This document shows, piece after piece, positions 48,078 through 55,905 of a stretch of DNA of 64,000 bases. A model generated the notes under the pieces. The model had not been told where the DNA came from, ran no database searches, and worked only from the letters and a program-made list of their open reading frames with translations. Source of the DNA: Maritimibacter sp. DP1N21-5 (GTDB lineage: Bacteria > Pseudomonadota > Alphaproteobacteria > Rhodobacterales > Rhodobacteraceae); the NCBI RefSeq assembly GCF_019218295.1, contig NZ_JAHUZF010000007.1, forward strand, positions 186,001-250,000. Direction: 5' to 3'. Position numbers and translations under genes: made by a program. Numbering within the stretch: the first letter of the stretch is position 1; every line of letters starts with the position of its first letter.

Positions 48078-48908
48078 TTATTTCACCGCGCCGAAGGTCA
48101 GGCCGCGGACGAGTTGTTTCTGGCTGAACCAGCCCATGATGAGGATCGGCGCGATGGCCATGATCGAGGCGGCCGAGAGTTTTGCGTAGAACAGCCCCTC
48201 GGGCGACGAATAGCTCGCAATGAAGGCGGTCAGCGGCGCGGCTTTCGCGGCGGTGAGCGTCAGGGTCCAGAACGCCTCGTTCCATGCGAGGATGATGTTG
48301 AGGAGCAGCGTCGACGCGATCCCCGGCACCGCCATGGGCAGGAGCACATAGATCACCTCGTTGCGCAAAGACGCCCCGTCCATCCGCGCCGCTTCCAGGA
48401 TCTCGCCCGGAATTTCGCGGAAGTAGGTGTAGAGCATCCAGATGATGATCGGCAGGTTGATCATCATGAGGATGAAGACGAGCGCGACGCGCGTGTCGAG
48501 CAGCCCGAGGTTCTGACAGATCAGATAGATCGGAAGCAGCACACCCACGGGCGGCAGCATCTTGGTCGACAGCATCCACATCAGCACGTCCTTCGTGCGC
48601 TTGCCGGGGACAAAAGCCATGGCCCAGGCGGAAGGGACCGCAATGAGGAGGCCGATGACCGTGGAGCCGACCGAGATCACGACCGAGTTCCAGAAGTGCC
48701 GGAAGTAGTTCGACCGCTCCTGCACCGTAGCATAACTCTCGAAGGTCCACCGGCTGGTCAGCACCTCGAACGGGCGCTTGATGGCGTCGCCTTCGGTGTG
48801 AAATGACAGGATGAAGATCCAGAGGATCGGGAAGAAGATCAGCAGACCAACGATCCACGCGATGACGGTGTTGATCGCTTTCCGCTGGGTGGTGACTGCG
48901 CGGGCCAT
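48078..48908 (-). CDS. smoG: Polyol ABC transporter permease (MalG-like)
   Basis: The 276-residue permease has about six transmembrane segments and the coupling EAA loop EAARMDGASLRNEVIYVLLP (about 187-206). It pairs with SmoF to form the membrane channel. It starts 12 bp after the smoF stop. Confidence 0.94.
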   Translation of the reverse strand: MARAVTTQRKAINTVIAWIVGLLIFFPILWIFILSFHTEGDAIKRPFEVLTSRWTFESYATVQERSNYFRHFWNSVVISVGSTVIGLLIAVPSAWAMAFVPGKRTKDVLMWMLSTKMLPPVGVLLPIYLICQNLGLLDTRVALVFILMMINLPIIIWMLYTYFREIPGEILEAARMDGASLRNEVIYVLLPMAVPGIASTLLLNIILAWNEAFWTLTLTAAKAAPLTAFIASYSSPEGLFYAKLSAASIMAIAPILIMGWFSQKQLVRGLTFGAVK

Positions 48909-48920
48909 GTGCTCCCCTCC

Positions 48921-49793
48921 TCAGGCGTCGAGGTTCTTGCCGATCATCCGCATGAGGAAGATCGCGACGATATTGGCGAGGATGATGGCGATGACGCCAC
49001 CGGCGGACCCGGACCCGACATCGTAGGAAAGCAGGCTTTCCTTGTAGATCAGGTAGGTAAGGTTGGTGGATGCATTCCCCGGCCCGCCATTTGTGGTGAC
49101 GAGGATTTCCGCGAAGACCGACAGCAGGAAGATCGTCTGGATCAGGATCACGACCGTGATCGCGCGTGAAAGATGCGGCAGCGTGATGTAGAAGAACCGG
49201 CTGAAGGCCCCTGCGCCGTCCATCTCGGCGGCCTCGAGCTGTTCGCTGTCCAGCGACTGGATCGCGGTCAGCAGGATCAGCGTCGCGAAGGGCAGCCATT
49301 GCCAGCTCACGATCCCGATGATCGAGGCGAGCGGCGCCTGAGCCAGGAAATCGAAAGGCTGAAGCCCCACCGCCTTGGCCATAAAGGCGAAAAGCCCGTT
49401 GACCGGGTGCATGAACATGTTCTTCCACACCAGCGCGGACACCGTCGGCATGACGAAGAAGGGCGCGATGACCAGCACCCGCACGATCCCCTGTCCCCAC
49501 ATGTCGAGGTTCAGAAGCAGCGCGAGAAGCACGCCGCCGATCACCGTGATGATCAACACGCCTCCCACGAGAAGCAGCGTGTTGATCAGCGAAGTGACGA
49601 AGGCCGGGTTCGTGATGAAAAACTCGTAGTTCTCGAGCCCCACGAAGGGGGTCGCCCCGGGCATCAGCAGATTGTATCGCAGAAGCGAGAAATAGATCGT
49701 GAGTCCGAGCGGGATCAGCATCCAGCCCAAGAGCAGGATCACCGATGGCGAAATCATCGCCCGTGCCGCTGTGCGTGAAGCCTTGGTCGCCAT
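48921..49793 (-). CDS. smoF: Polyol ABC transporter permease (MalF-like)
   Basis: This 290-residue permease with about six transmembrane helices carries the EAA loop EAAEMDGAGAFSRFFYITLP (about 189-208). The N-terminus RTAARAMISPSVILLLGWMLIPLGLTIYF is broken here only by the length limit; it is the first transmembrane helix. It follows smoE by 114 bp, the largest gap in the operon, which holds a strong hairpin. Confidence 0.94.
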   Translation of the reverse strand: MATKASRTAARAMISPSVILLLGWMLIPLGLTIYFSLLRYNLLMPGATPFVGLENYEFFITNPAFVTSLINTLLLVGGVLIITVIGGVLLALLLNLDMWGQGIVRVLVIAPFFVMPTVSALVWKNMFMHPVNGLFAFMAKAVGLQPFDFLAQAPLASIIGIVSWQWLPFATLILLTAIQSLDSEQLEAAEMDGAGAFSRFFYITLPHLSRAITVVILIQTIFLLSVFAEILVTTNGGPGNASTNLTYLIYKESLLSYDVGSGSAGGVIAIILANIVAIFLMRMIGKNLDA

Positions 49794-49866
49794 GCCTAAG
49801 CCCTCTTTGCTAGGTATGAGGGGATCATCCGGTCGTCCCGGGTGATCGCCACAGACCTCGAAGGGT

Positions 49867-49894
49867 GCCGGGGCCAGCCGAAGCCGACCCCGAC
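49867..49894 (-). other. UUCG-capped stem-loop between smoE and smoF
   Basis: In the transcript GTCGGGGTCGGC-TTCG-GCTGGCCCCGGC forms a 12-bp stem (including three G-U pairs) with a UUCG tetraloop, 13 nt after the smoE stop. Such a structure protects the binding-protein message from 3' exonucleases or partly terminates transcription. Confidence 0.75.
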
Positions 49895-49907
49895 CGGGAG
49901 GAAAACG

Positions 49908-51224
49908 TTACTGGATGTAGCCCGCGCGCTTCATCTCGCGCTCAGTGAGTGTCTGCGCCTGCGCCAGCGCGTCTTCCGCGCTCATCTGACCGGCAAGCGC
50001 CGCCGAGAACGCCTGACCGACAGCGGTGCCGATCGACTGGAACTCGGGGATCGCGACGAACTGAACGCCGGTATAGGGGACCGGGTCCACGGTCGGCTGC
50101 GTCGGGTTCGCCGCGTTGATCGACTCGAGCGTCATCTGCGCGAAGGGCGCCGCGTCCAGATACTCCTGGTTCTCATAGAGTGAGGTGCGGGTGCCCGGGG
50201 GCACGTTCGCCCAGCCTTCGTTCTCGGCCACGAGCGCGGTGTAGTCCTTGGAGGTCGCCCAGGCGATGAACTGCTTGGCGGCGTCCACGGCGTCCGAACC
50301 GGCCGGCACCGCAAGGTTCCATGCCCAGAGCCAGTTGCCGCGCGGGCCGAGGCCGTTGTCGGGGGCCAGCGCATAGCCAACGCTGTCGGCAACGGTCGAA
50401 TCCTCAGGGTTAGACACGAATGATGCGGCGACGGTGGCGTCGATCCACATGCCGCACTTGCCTTGCTGGAACAGCGCGAGGTTCTCGTTGAAGCCGTTCG
50501 ACGACGCGCCGGGCGGGCCGTATTCGTTCATCAGCGCAAGGTAATCGGTGAGGGTGGCTTTCCATGCGTCGGTGTTGAACTGCGGCTGCCAGTTCTCGTC
50601 GAACCAGCGCGCGCCATAGGAGTTGGCCATCGCCGAGAGGAAGGCCATGTTCTCGCCCCAGCCGGCCTTGCCGCGCAGGCAGATGCCGTAGACTTCGTTC
50701 TCTTTGTCGGTCATCGCCGCGGCGGCTTCCTTGATGAAGTCCCAGGTCGGCGCGTCGGGCATCTCGAGACCTGCGGCTTCCATCAGGTCGGTGCGATACA
50801 TCACCATCGACGATTCACCATAGAAGGGCGCGGCATAGAGCTCGCCGTCCACCGTCAGGCCGTCCCGGATCGCGGGGAGCAGGTCGTCCACGTCGTATTC
50901 GGCAGGCAGGTCATTGAGTGACACGAGCCAGCCCTGTTTGCCCCAGATCGGAGCCTCGTAGGTGCCGATCGTCATCACGTCGAACTGGCCGCCGTTGGTG
51001 GCGATGTCCTGCGTCACGCGCTGGCGCAGCTGGTTTTCTTCGAGCGTCACCCACTCGAGCGCGATGCCGGTTTCCTCGGTGAACGCACCGGCAAGCTCCT
51101 GCATGCGGATCATGTCGCCGTTGTTCACGGTGGCGATGGTCAGCGTCGTGTCCTGCGCTTGTGCGGCAAAGGCCACGGCGGACAGCGCAGTAGCGCCCAT
51201 GAGGGCGCGGAATGTAACGGTCAT
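49908..51224 (-). CDS. smoE: Polyol ABC transporter periplasmic substrate-binding protein
   Basis: SmoE binds sorbitol/mannitol in the periplasm. The 438-residue precursor (start 51224, with GGGAGGAT Shine-Dalgarno) has a signal peptide ending AFAAQAQ (about residue 24) followed by a family-1 solute-binding (MalE-like) fold: TLTIATVNNGDMIRMQEL, WVTLEENQLRQRVTQDIA and FQQGKCGMWIDATV. It is the first gene of the operon, with a good sigma-70 promoter at 51267-51295. An in-frame ATG at 51248 lacks a ribosome site. Confidence 0.95.
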   Translation of the reverse strand: MTVTFRALMGATALSAVAFAAQAQDTTLTIATVNNGDMIRMQELAGAFTEETGIALEWVTLEENQLRQRVTQDIATNGGQFDVMTIGTYEAPIWGKQGWLVSLNDLPAEYDVDDLLPAIRDGLTVDGELYAAPFYGESSMVMYRTDLMEAAGLEMPDAPTWDFIKEAAAAMTDKENEVYGICLRGKAGWGENMAFLSAMANSYGARWFDENWQPQFNTDAWKATLTDYLALMNEYGPPGASSNGFNENLALFQQGKCGMWIDATVAASFVSNPEDSTVADSVGYALAPDNGLGPRGNWLWAWNLAVPAGSDAVDAAKQFIAWATSKDYTALVAENEGWANVPPGTRTSLYENQEYLDAAPFAQMTLESINAANPTQPTVDPVPYTGVQFVAIPEFQSIGTAVGQAFSAALAGQMSAEDALAQAQTLTEREMKRAGYIQ

Positions 51225-51243
51225 GGTATCCTCCCAGTATATG

Positions 51244-51253
51244 AGCAATTGCT
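51244..51253. promoter_or_regulatory. Palindrome just downstream of the smo promoter (candidate operator)
   Basis: AGCAATTGCT is a 10-bp palindrome between the predicted -10 and the smoE ribosome site. A second GAGC/GCTC element lies 8 bp away. Its position suits repression by the SorC-type regulator, but no second copy supports the assignment. Confidence 0.35.
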
Positions 51254-51266
51254 AGGCTCTCGAGCA

Positions 51267-51295
51267 TTTATTCAATTTCAACCGAGACTCGTCAA
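51267..51295 (-). promoter_or_regulatory. Sigma-70-type promoter of the smo operon
   Basis: TTGACG-N17-AATAAA on the reverse strand, with 4-5 of 6 matches in each box and ideal spacing, 43 bp before the smoE start. Confidence 0.6.
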
Positions 51296-51364
51296 CGGTC
51301 AATCGTCGCCGCACAGCAGCGAAGTTCCGCAAGTCATTGATTTCTTTGCGCCGCTATCCGCGTG

Positions 51365-52321
51365 TTACGCCGTTAGCGCTAGCGCTGTGTCCTCGTCGGT
51401 GATCAGCCCGTTGATGAGACGCCCGAGCATGGCGCCGCGAATCGCTGCTACCTTGTCCGGCCCGTTGGCCGAGGCGATGACCGGCGCACGCGGCGCGATC
51501 TCGAGCGGGGCGGAGCTGACACGCTGATTGATTTCGTCATCCACAAGATGGCCCTCGGCATCGAAGACCCAGCCGACGATCTCGCCGACAGCGCCCTTTC
51601 CGACCAGACGTTCCTGATCCGCGCGGTCGATGAACCCGTCCAGGACGAGCGGCGCATCCCGGCTGATCGAGCCGACGCCCACGAACCGCACATTCGTGCG
51701 CGCCGCCAGATCGCGCGCCGTGGCCAGCGTTTTCTGTCCCAGCACCGCCGCCAGTTCCCCGGGCGAGGCCGAGATCACCGGCATCGGCATGGGGAAGGTC
51801 GCCGCCGTCACCTTGTCGGTGATCGTGAAGAGCACGTTGTAGTGCGCCGTCGATCCGTCCGGCGCGATGTTTCCGGTAAGCGACACCACCCTGTGCTGGT
51901 TGCAGTCGATATGGGGCAGATGCTCGATCGCCGCGCGCAGGGTCCGCCCAGTGCCCAGTCCGATGATCTGGGGCGCGGCTTCGTTCAGCCAACGCTCGAT
52001 CCGGTCCCCGGTCGCATTGGCGACAGCGACGTTGCTTTCCGCCGGGGTGCCCATGGACGGCACCACGTCGACCATGTCGAGCCCGTAGCGCGCAGCCACA
52101 TCCTGCGCCAGCGTCAGGCAGCGGGAAATCGGATGGTCGATGGATACCTTTACCAGTCCCGCGGCATGGGCTTGCGACACGAGCCGCTGCGCGGATTGCC
52201 GGGAAATCCCCATGATCTGGGCGATCTCGTCCTGCTTGCGCCCGCCGACATAGGCAAGCCAAGCCGCCCGCGCGGCATCGTCGAGTTTCCTGTCAATCGA
52301 GTTCATGGTCGTCCCAGCCAT
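51365..52321 (-). CDS. smoC: SorC/DeoR-type sugar-binding transcriptional regulator of the polyol operon
   Basis: This 318-residue regulator has an N-terminal HTH (RKQDEIAQIMGISRQSAQRL, about 32-51) and a C-terminal SorC sugar-phosphate-binding domain with GLGTGRTLRAAIEHLP (about 135-150). SmoC is the known regulator directly upstream of smoEFGK in Rhodobacter sphaeroides, and the position here is the same. Two starts are possible (52321 MAGTTM, or 52306 MNSIDRKL), each with only a weak Shine-Dalgarno. It is divergent from the LacI gene, and both may share the 129-bp control region. Confidence 0.85.
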   Translation of the reverse strand: MAGTTMNSIDRKLDDAARAAWLAYVGGRKQDEIAQIMGISRQSAQRLVSQAHAAGLVKVSIDHPISRCLTLAQDVAARYGLDMVDVVPSMGTPAESNVAVANATGDRIERWLNEAAPQIIGLGTGRTLRAAIEHLPHIDCNQHRVVSLTGNIAPDGSTAHYNVLFTITDKVTAATFPMPMPVISASPGELAAVLGQKTLATARDLAARTNVRFVGVGSISRDAPLVLDGFIDRADQERLVGKGAVGEIVGWVFDAEGHLVDDEINQRVSSAPLEIAPRAPVIASANGPDKVAAIRGAMLGRLINGLITDEDTALALTA

Positions 52322-52382
52322 CAGGCAAGCCCCAAGGTCGCGGCAATTGTCCCACTTTGCAAGACGTACCGTAGCGGAAAAA

Positions 52383-52398
52383 TGATAGACGTCTATCA
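52383..52398. promoter_or_regulatory. 16-bp perfect palindrome, candidate operator of the LacI regulator
   Basis: TGATAGACGTCTATCA is a perfect palindrome with a central CG, the usual form of LacI-family operators. It lies 52 bp ahead of the LacI gene and about 62 bp ahead of the divergent smoC start. A TTGACG follows 8 bp later and could be the -35 of the LacI-xylA promoter. Confidence 0.65.
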
Positions 52399-52450
52399 AA
52401 ATGGATTGACGGGCCGAGTCCGCCGCTCCATGGTCCCGCCAGGAGGAGCC

Positions 52451-53503
52451 ATGCCGACACGCCAGCCGACCCTGTCGGACGTCGCGAAACACGCGGGCGT
52501 CAGCTATGCGACGGCGGATCGCGTGGTGAACCGGCGCGGCAACGTGGCGGCCAAATCCCTGACTCGGGTCGAGGCGGCCGTCGCGGCGCTGGGCTATGTC
52601 CGAAATGTCGCCGCCGCGAACCTGTCCCAAAGCCGGACCTACAGCTTCGTGTTGCTGCTTCCGGACGGGCCCAACGCCTTTTTCGCCAAGGTGCGTCGCC
52701 TGATCCAGGAGATGGTCCCGCGCCTGTCGCTCGACCGGGTGGAGCTGCGCGTGGTCGACATTCCCGCCTTCGACGAAGCGGCTCTCATGGCGCATCTGGC
52801 AGAATTAGAGACTGATCCACCTGATGGTATCGCCCTTGTCGCCATCGACACGCCCGAGGTCGCCGACGCGATAGAGCGCCTGCGCGCGGCCGGCGCCCCG
52901 GTGTTGACCTTCGTCTCGGATCTGCCGGGGGCGGCGCGGGATGCTTATGTCGGGATCGACAATCTGATGGCCGGACGCACCGCCGCCCGCCTGATCCGCC
53001 TCGCCCATATCCAGCGGGCCGGGCGCGTGCTTCCCATCCTCGGGGCGCGCAGTGCCCGCGACCATGCCGAACGACTCGCCGGCCTGATTCAGGGTCTGGC
53101 CGGCACGCGAATGGTCGTCGCGCCGGTGATAGAGGGGCACGACCGAGCAGAACAGGTCGAAACCCAGCTGCGCGACCGGATGGCTCAGGACGCGGGCATC
53201 ACGGCCATCTATTCCATGGGGGCTGGCAACGCGGGGCTTATCCGGGCCATCGCCGAGCGCGCCGACCGCCCCATGGTGGTCCTGCACGAACTTGTCCCGC
53301 ACAGTCACGCCGCGCTTCTGGACGACCTGATCGACGTCGTGATCGACCAGCGTCCCGAAGAGGAAATCCGGCAGGTCGTCGCCTGTCTGCGCGACCTTGC
53401 GGATCGGCATCCCTATGTGGCCGAACCGGCCATCGTCCCCACCATCTACGTCAAAGACAACCTGCCGCCTGTGAGCGCGGCCAATGAAGGAGCCCCGACA
53501 TGA
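52451..53503 (+). CDS. LacI family transcriptional regulator upstream of xylA
   Basis: This 350-residue LacI-type repressor starts with HTH and hinge [25 protein letters not shown] (residues 6-30), followed by a type-1 periplasmic-binding-like sensor with [14 protein letters not shown]. The ATG follows a perfect AGGAGGAG. Its stop overlaps the xylA start (ATGA), so regulator and enzyme are made from one transcript. It most likely senses xylose or a related sugar. A 16-bp palindrome upstream is the probable autoregulatory operator. Confidence 0.9.
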   Translation: MPTRQPTLSDVAKHAGVSYATADRVVNRRGNVAAKSLTRVEAAVAALGYVRNVAAANLSQSRTYSFVLLLPDGPNAFFAKVRRLIQEMVPRLSLDRVELRVVDIPAFDEAALMAHLAELETDPPDGIALVAIDTPEVADAIERLRAAGAPVLTFVSDLPGAARDAYVGIDNLMAGRTAARLIRLAHIQRAGRVLPILGARSARDHAERLAGLIQGLAGTRMVVAPVIEGHDRAEQVETQLRDRMAQDAGITAIYSMGAGNAGLIRAIAERADRPMVVLHELVPHSHAALLDDLIDVVIDQRPEEEIRQVVACLRDLADRHPYVAEPAIVPTIYVKDNLPPVSAANEGAPT

Positions 53504-54795
53504 GCGGATTTTTCGACGGCATAGCGCCCTTGAGATTCGACCCTGATTCGACCGATCTTGCCTTTCGCCACTACGACCCCGACGAGATCGTCCTTGGCAA
53601 ACGGATGGAGGAACACCTCCGTTTCGCAGTCGCCTATTGGCACAGCTTCGCATGGGAAGGCGGTGATCCCTTTGGCGGGCGCACATTCGACCGTCCGTGG
53701 TTCTCGGACTCGATGGAGGCAGCAAAAGCCAAGGCCGATGCCGCCTTCGAGCTGTTCGAGATCCTGAACGTCCCGTTCTTCTGCTGGCACGATGCCGACA
53801 TTCGGCCCGAAGGCGATACCTTTGCCGAAAGCCGCAAGAACTTCGAGGCGATCATCGACCTCTTCGAGGAGAAGATGGCCACCTCGCGCACCAGGCTTCT
53901 CTGGGGCACCGCCAACATGTTCTCGCACCGCCGGTTCATGTCCGGCGCCTCGACCAACCCCGACCCGGACGTCTATGCGTGGTCGGCCGCGACCGTGAAG
54001 CTCTGCCTTGACGCGACGCACCGTCTGGGGGGCGAGAACTATGTCCTCTGGGGCGGGCGCGAAGGCTATGAGACGCTGCTCAACACCGACATGGGTCAGG
54101 AACTCGACCATATGGGACGCTTCCTGTCCATGGTCGTCGACTACAAGCATAAGATCGGCTTCAAGGGCCAGATCCTCGTCGAACCGAAACCGCAGGAGCC
54201 GTCCAAGCACCAGTATGATTACGATGTCGCGACCGTTTACGGGTTCCTCAAACGCTTCGGGCTGGAAAACGACGTGAAGATGAACATCGAACAGGGGCAC
54301 GCGATCCTTGCCGGGCACAGCTTCGAGCACGAACTGGCCCTCGCCCGCGAGCTTGGCATCCTCGGCTCCATCGACATGAACCGGAACGACTATCAGTCGG
54401 GCTGGGACACGGATCAGTTTCCGAACAACGTGCCCGAGGTTGCGCTGGCCTACTACGAAATCCTGAAGGCCGGCGGCTTCACCCAAGGCGGAACCAATTT
54501 CGACGCCAAGATCCGGCGCCAGTCGCTCGACCCGGTGGACCTTGTCGCGGCGCATGCCGGTGGCATGGACATCTGCGCACGAGGCCTGAAGGCGGCAGCG
54601 AAGATGCTGGAGGATGGCGTGCTCGAAGACATGCGGTCCGAGCGTTATGCCGGTTGGAAGACGCCGGAGGCGCAGGCGATGCTCACCGCCGACCTCGCGA
54701 CCGTCGCGTCCCGGGTCGAGGGGGAGGGGATCAACCCGCAACCCCGTTCGGGCCGTCAGGAAATCCTCGAGAATATCGTGAACCGCTACGTGTGA
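53500..54795 (+). CDS. xylA: Xylose isomerase
   Basis: XylA interconverts D-xylose and D-xylulose. The 431-residue class II enzyme shows active-site [14 protein letters not shown] (catalytic His region near residue 99), [55 protein letters not shown] and [18 protein letters not shown] (metal-binding). It is translationally coupled to the LacI gene. No xylulokinase (xylB) or xylose transporter follows; the next gene is convergent and unrelated. Confidence 0.96.
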   Translation: MSGFFDGIAPLRFDPDSTDLAFRHYDPDEIVLGKRMEEHLRFAVAYWHSFAWEGGDPFGGRTFDRPWFSDSMEAAKAKADAAFELFEILNVPFFCWHDADIRPEGDTFAESRKNFEAIIDLFEEKMATSRTRLLWGTANMFSHRRFMSGASTNPDPDVYAWSAATVKLCLDATHRLGGENYVLWGGREGYETLLNTDMGQELDHMGRFLSMVVDYKHKIGFKGQILVEPKPQEPSKHQYDYDVATVYGFLKRFGLENDVKMNIEQGHAILAGHSFEHELALARELGILGSIDMNRNDYQSGWDTDQFPNNVPEVALAYYEILKAGGFTQGGTNFDAKIRRQSLDPVDLVAAHAGGMDICARGLKAAAKMLEDGVLEDMRSERYAGWKTPEAQAMLTADLATVASRVEGEGINPQPRSGRQEILENIVNRYV

Positions 54796-54807
54796 TCGCA
54801 GGACGGC

Positions 54808-54840
54808 GCGACCGAGGGGGATTCACCTTCCCTCGGTCGC
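54808..54840. terminator. Hairpin between xylA and the convergent secreted-protein gene
   Basis: GCGACCGAGGG and CCCTCGGTCGC form a perfect 11-bp stem with an 11-nt loop. The right arm covers the stop of the gene ending at 54823. No T-run on either side, so bidirectional termination is likely but not certain. Confidence 0.55.
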
Positions 54841-55905
54841 AGCAAAGAGATCGTCTTCGAGATACTGCAGGATGCAGGTCTTGCGCGCGACGCCCTCTTC
54901 CGGTGTCCGCCGTCCGCGCGATGGGTCCCGGATGCCATAAAGCCCGATCTCGGCCCAGCGAAGATACCCGGTCGGCGGCGCGACCTGACCTTGCATGTCC
55001 TCCGCCGCCTGCCGCATCTCCTGCGACAGACCCTCTGCCAGATCCGCGCATTCGGCCTGTCGCAACACCGCCAGCCGTTCGAGATCCGCTATGTCATAGG
55101 TGCCGTGGGTCGCGATGGCACAGGCAGTTTCTTGCAGGTTGCGAAGGTTCAGATCCGGCAACGGGGCTTCGGCCGCACGGTCGAGAAGGTCGATCTGCCG
55201 CTCGAGGTTCATGATGGAAAGGCCGGTCACGGAACAGGGATTGCTGCTCAGGCTGGTCTGGAAGTCGGCGATCAATGCGTCATACTCAGCGCGCGGATCA
55301 GGCCCGTCGTTTGCGTCCGGCTCGGCCACCAGCCACCGCCCCATGGGTCGCACGAGGGGATCGACCCGAAGCCGCCCCGGCTGGATCTGAACGCGCGGCT
55401 CCCCGTTGTGTTCATAGGGCACCGCCGTCGAAATCTGGAAACTGAATCCCTGCGTCAGCTTCTTGTCCGCCGACTTCGAAAGCTCGGTTCTCAGCGTCTG
55501 GTCCAGCGAAAAGATCGTTCCGCCGATCAATCCGCCAATACCGCCAAACCCGAATGGCGGGTCATCACGCGCGACCCAGATGGCGCTGAACTCGCGCATG
55601 TCCACGATTTCAAGAACATCGCGACCGGCTTCCTTGGCGGGGCGCAGCCGCACCCCCAGACCCGGGATCACGACGCTGCCGTCCGTCAAGGGGATGGACT
55701 GGAAGTCACGAAGCACGTGTGCATCAGGGCGTGACGGTGTGGAGTAGCCCGACAACTTCTCCCATGCGGCAAGGCCAAATCCGAGGTTGCGGTCGATATC
55801 GGCTGGCGCGGCACGCGGCGGCATCGCGGGCGGAAGCTCGGTCTGTGCGGCGACCGGACCGGTCAGGGCGAACAGAACGGACAGGATCAGGGTCAACGCA
55901 CGCAT
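54823..55905 (-). CDS. Secreted protein of unknown function (360 residues)
   Basis: I do not recognise this family. The start at 55905 gives a clear signal peptide (MRALTLILSVLFALTGPVAAQ). The mature part begins with Pro/Ala-rich sequence, then a beta-rich region with GSVVIPGLGVRLRPAKEAG and a Gly-rich, hydrophobic FGFGGIGGLIGGTIFSL segment. A helical C-terminus has three or four cysteines. The start overlaps the end of the upstream 662-residue gene by 13 bp, so the two are translationally coupled. Their products probably work together in the periplasm or outer membrane. Confidence 0.75.
   Translation of the reverse strand: MRALTLILSVLFALTGPVAAQTELPPAMPPRAAPADIDRNLGFGLAAWEKLSGYSTPSRPDAHVLRDFQSIPLTDGSVVIPGLGVRLRPAKEAGRDVLEIVDMREFSAIWVARDDPPFGFGGIGGLIGGTIFSLDQTLRTELSKSADKKLTQGFSFQISTAVPYEHNGEPRVQIQPGRLRVDPLVRPMGRWLVAEPDANDGPDPRAEYDALIADFQTSLSSNPCSVTGLSIMNLERQIDLLDRAAEAPLPDLNLRNLQETACAIATHGTYDIADLERLAVLRQAECADLAEGLSQEMRQAAEDMQGQVAPPTGYLRWAEIGLYGIRDPSRGRRTPEEGVARKTCILQYLEDDLFAATEGR

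Noticed and set aside
51370..51385. Palindrome AGCGCTAGCGCT as an operator of the smo operon
   Set aside because: It lies inside the last codons of the smoC gene and fits its reading frame (LALTA end); no second copy.
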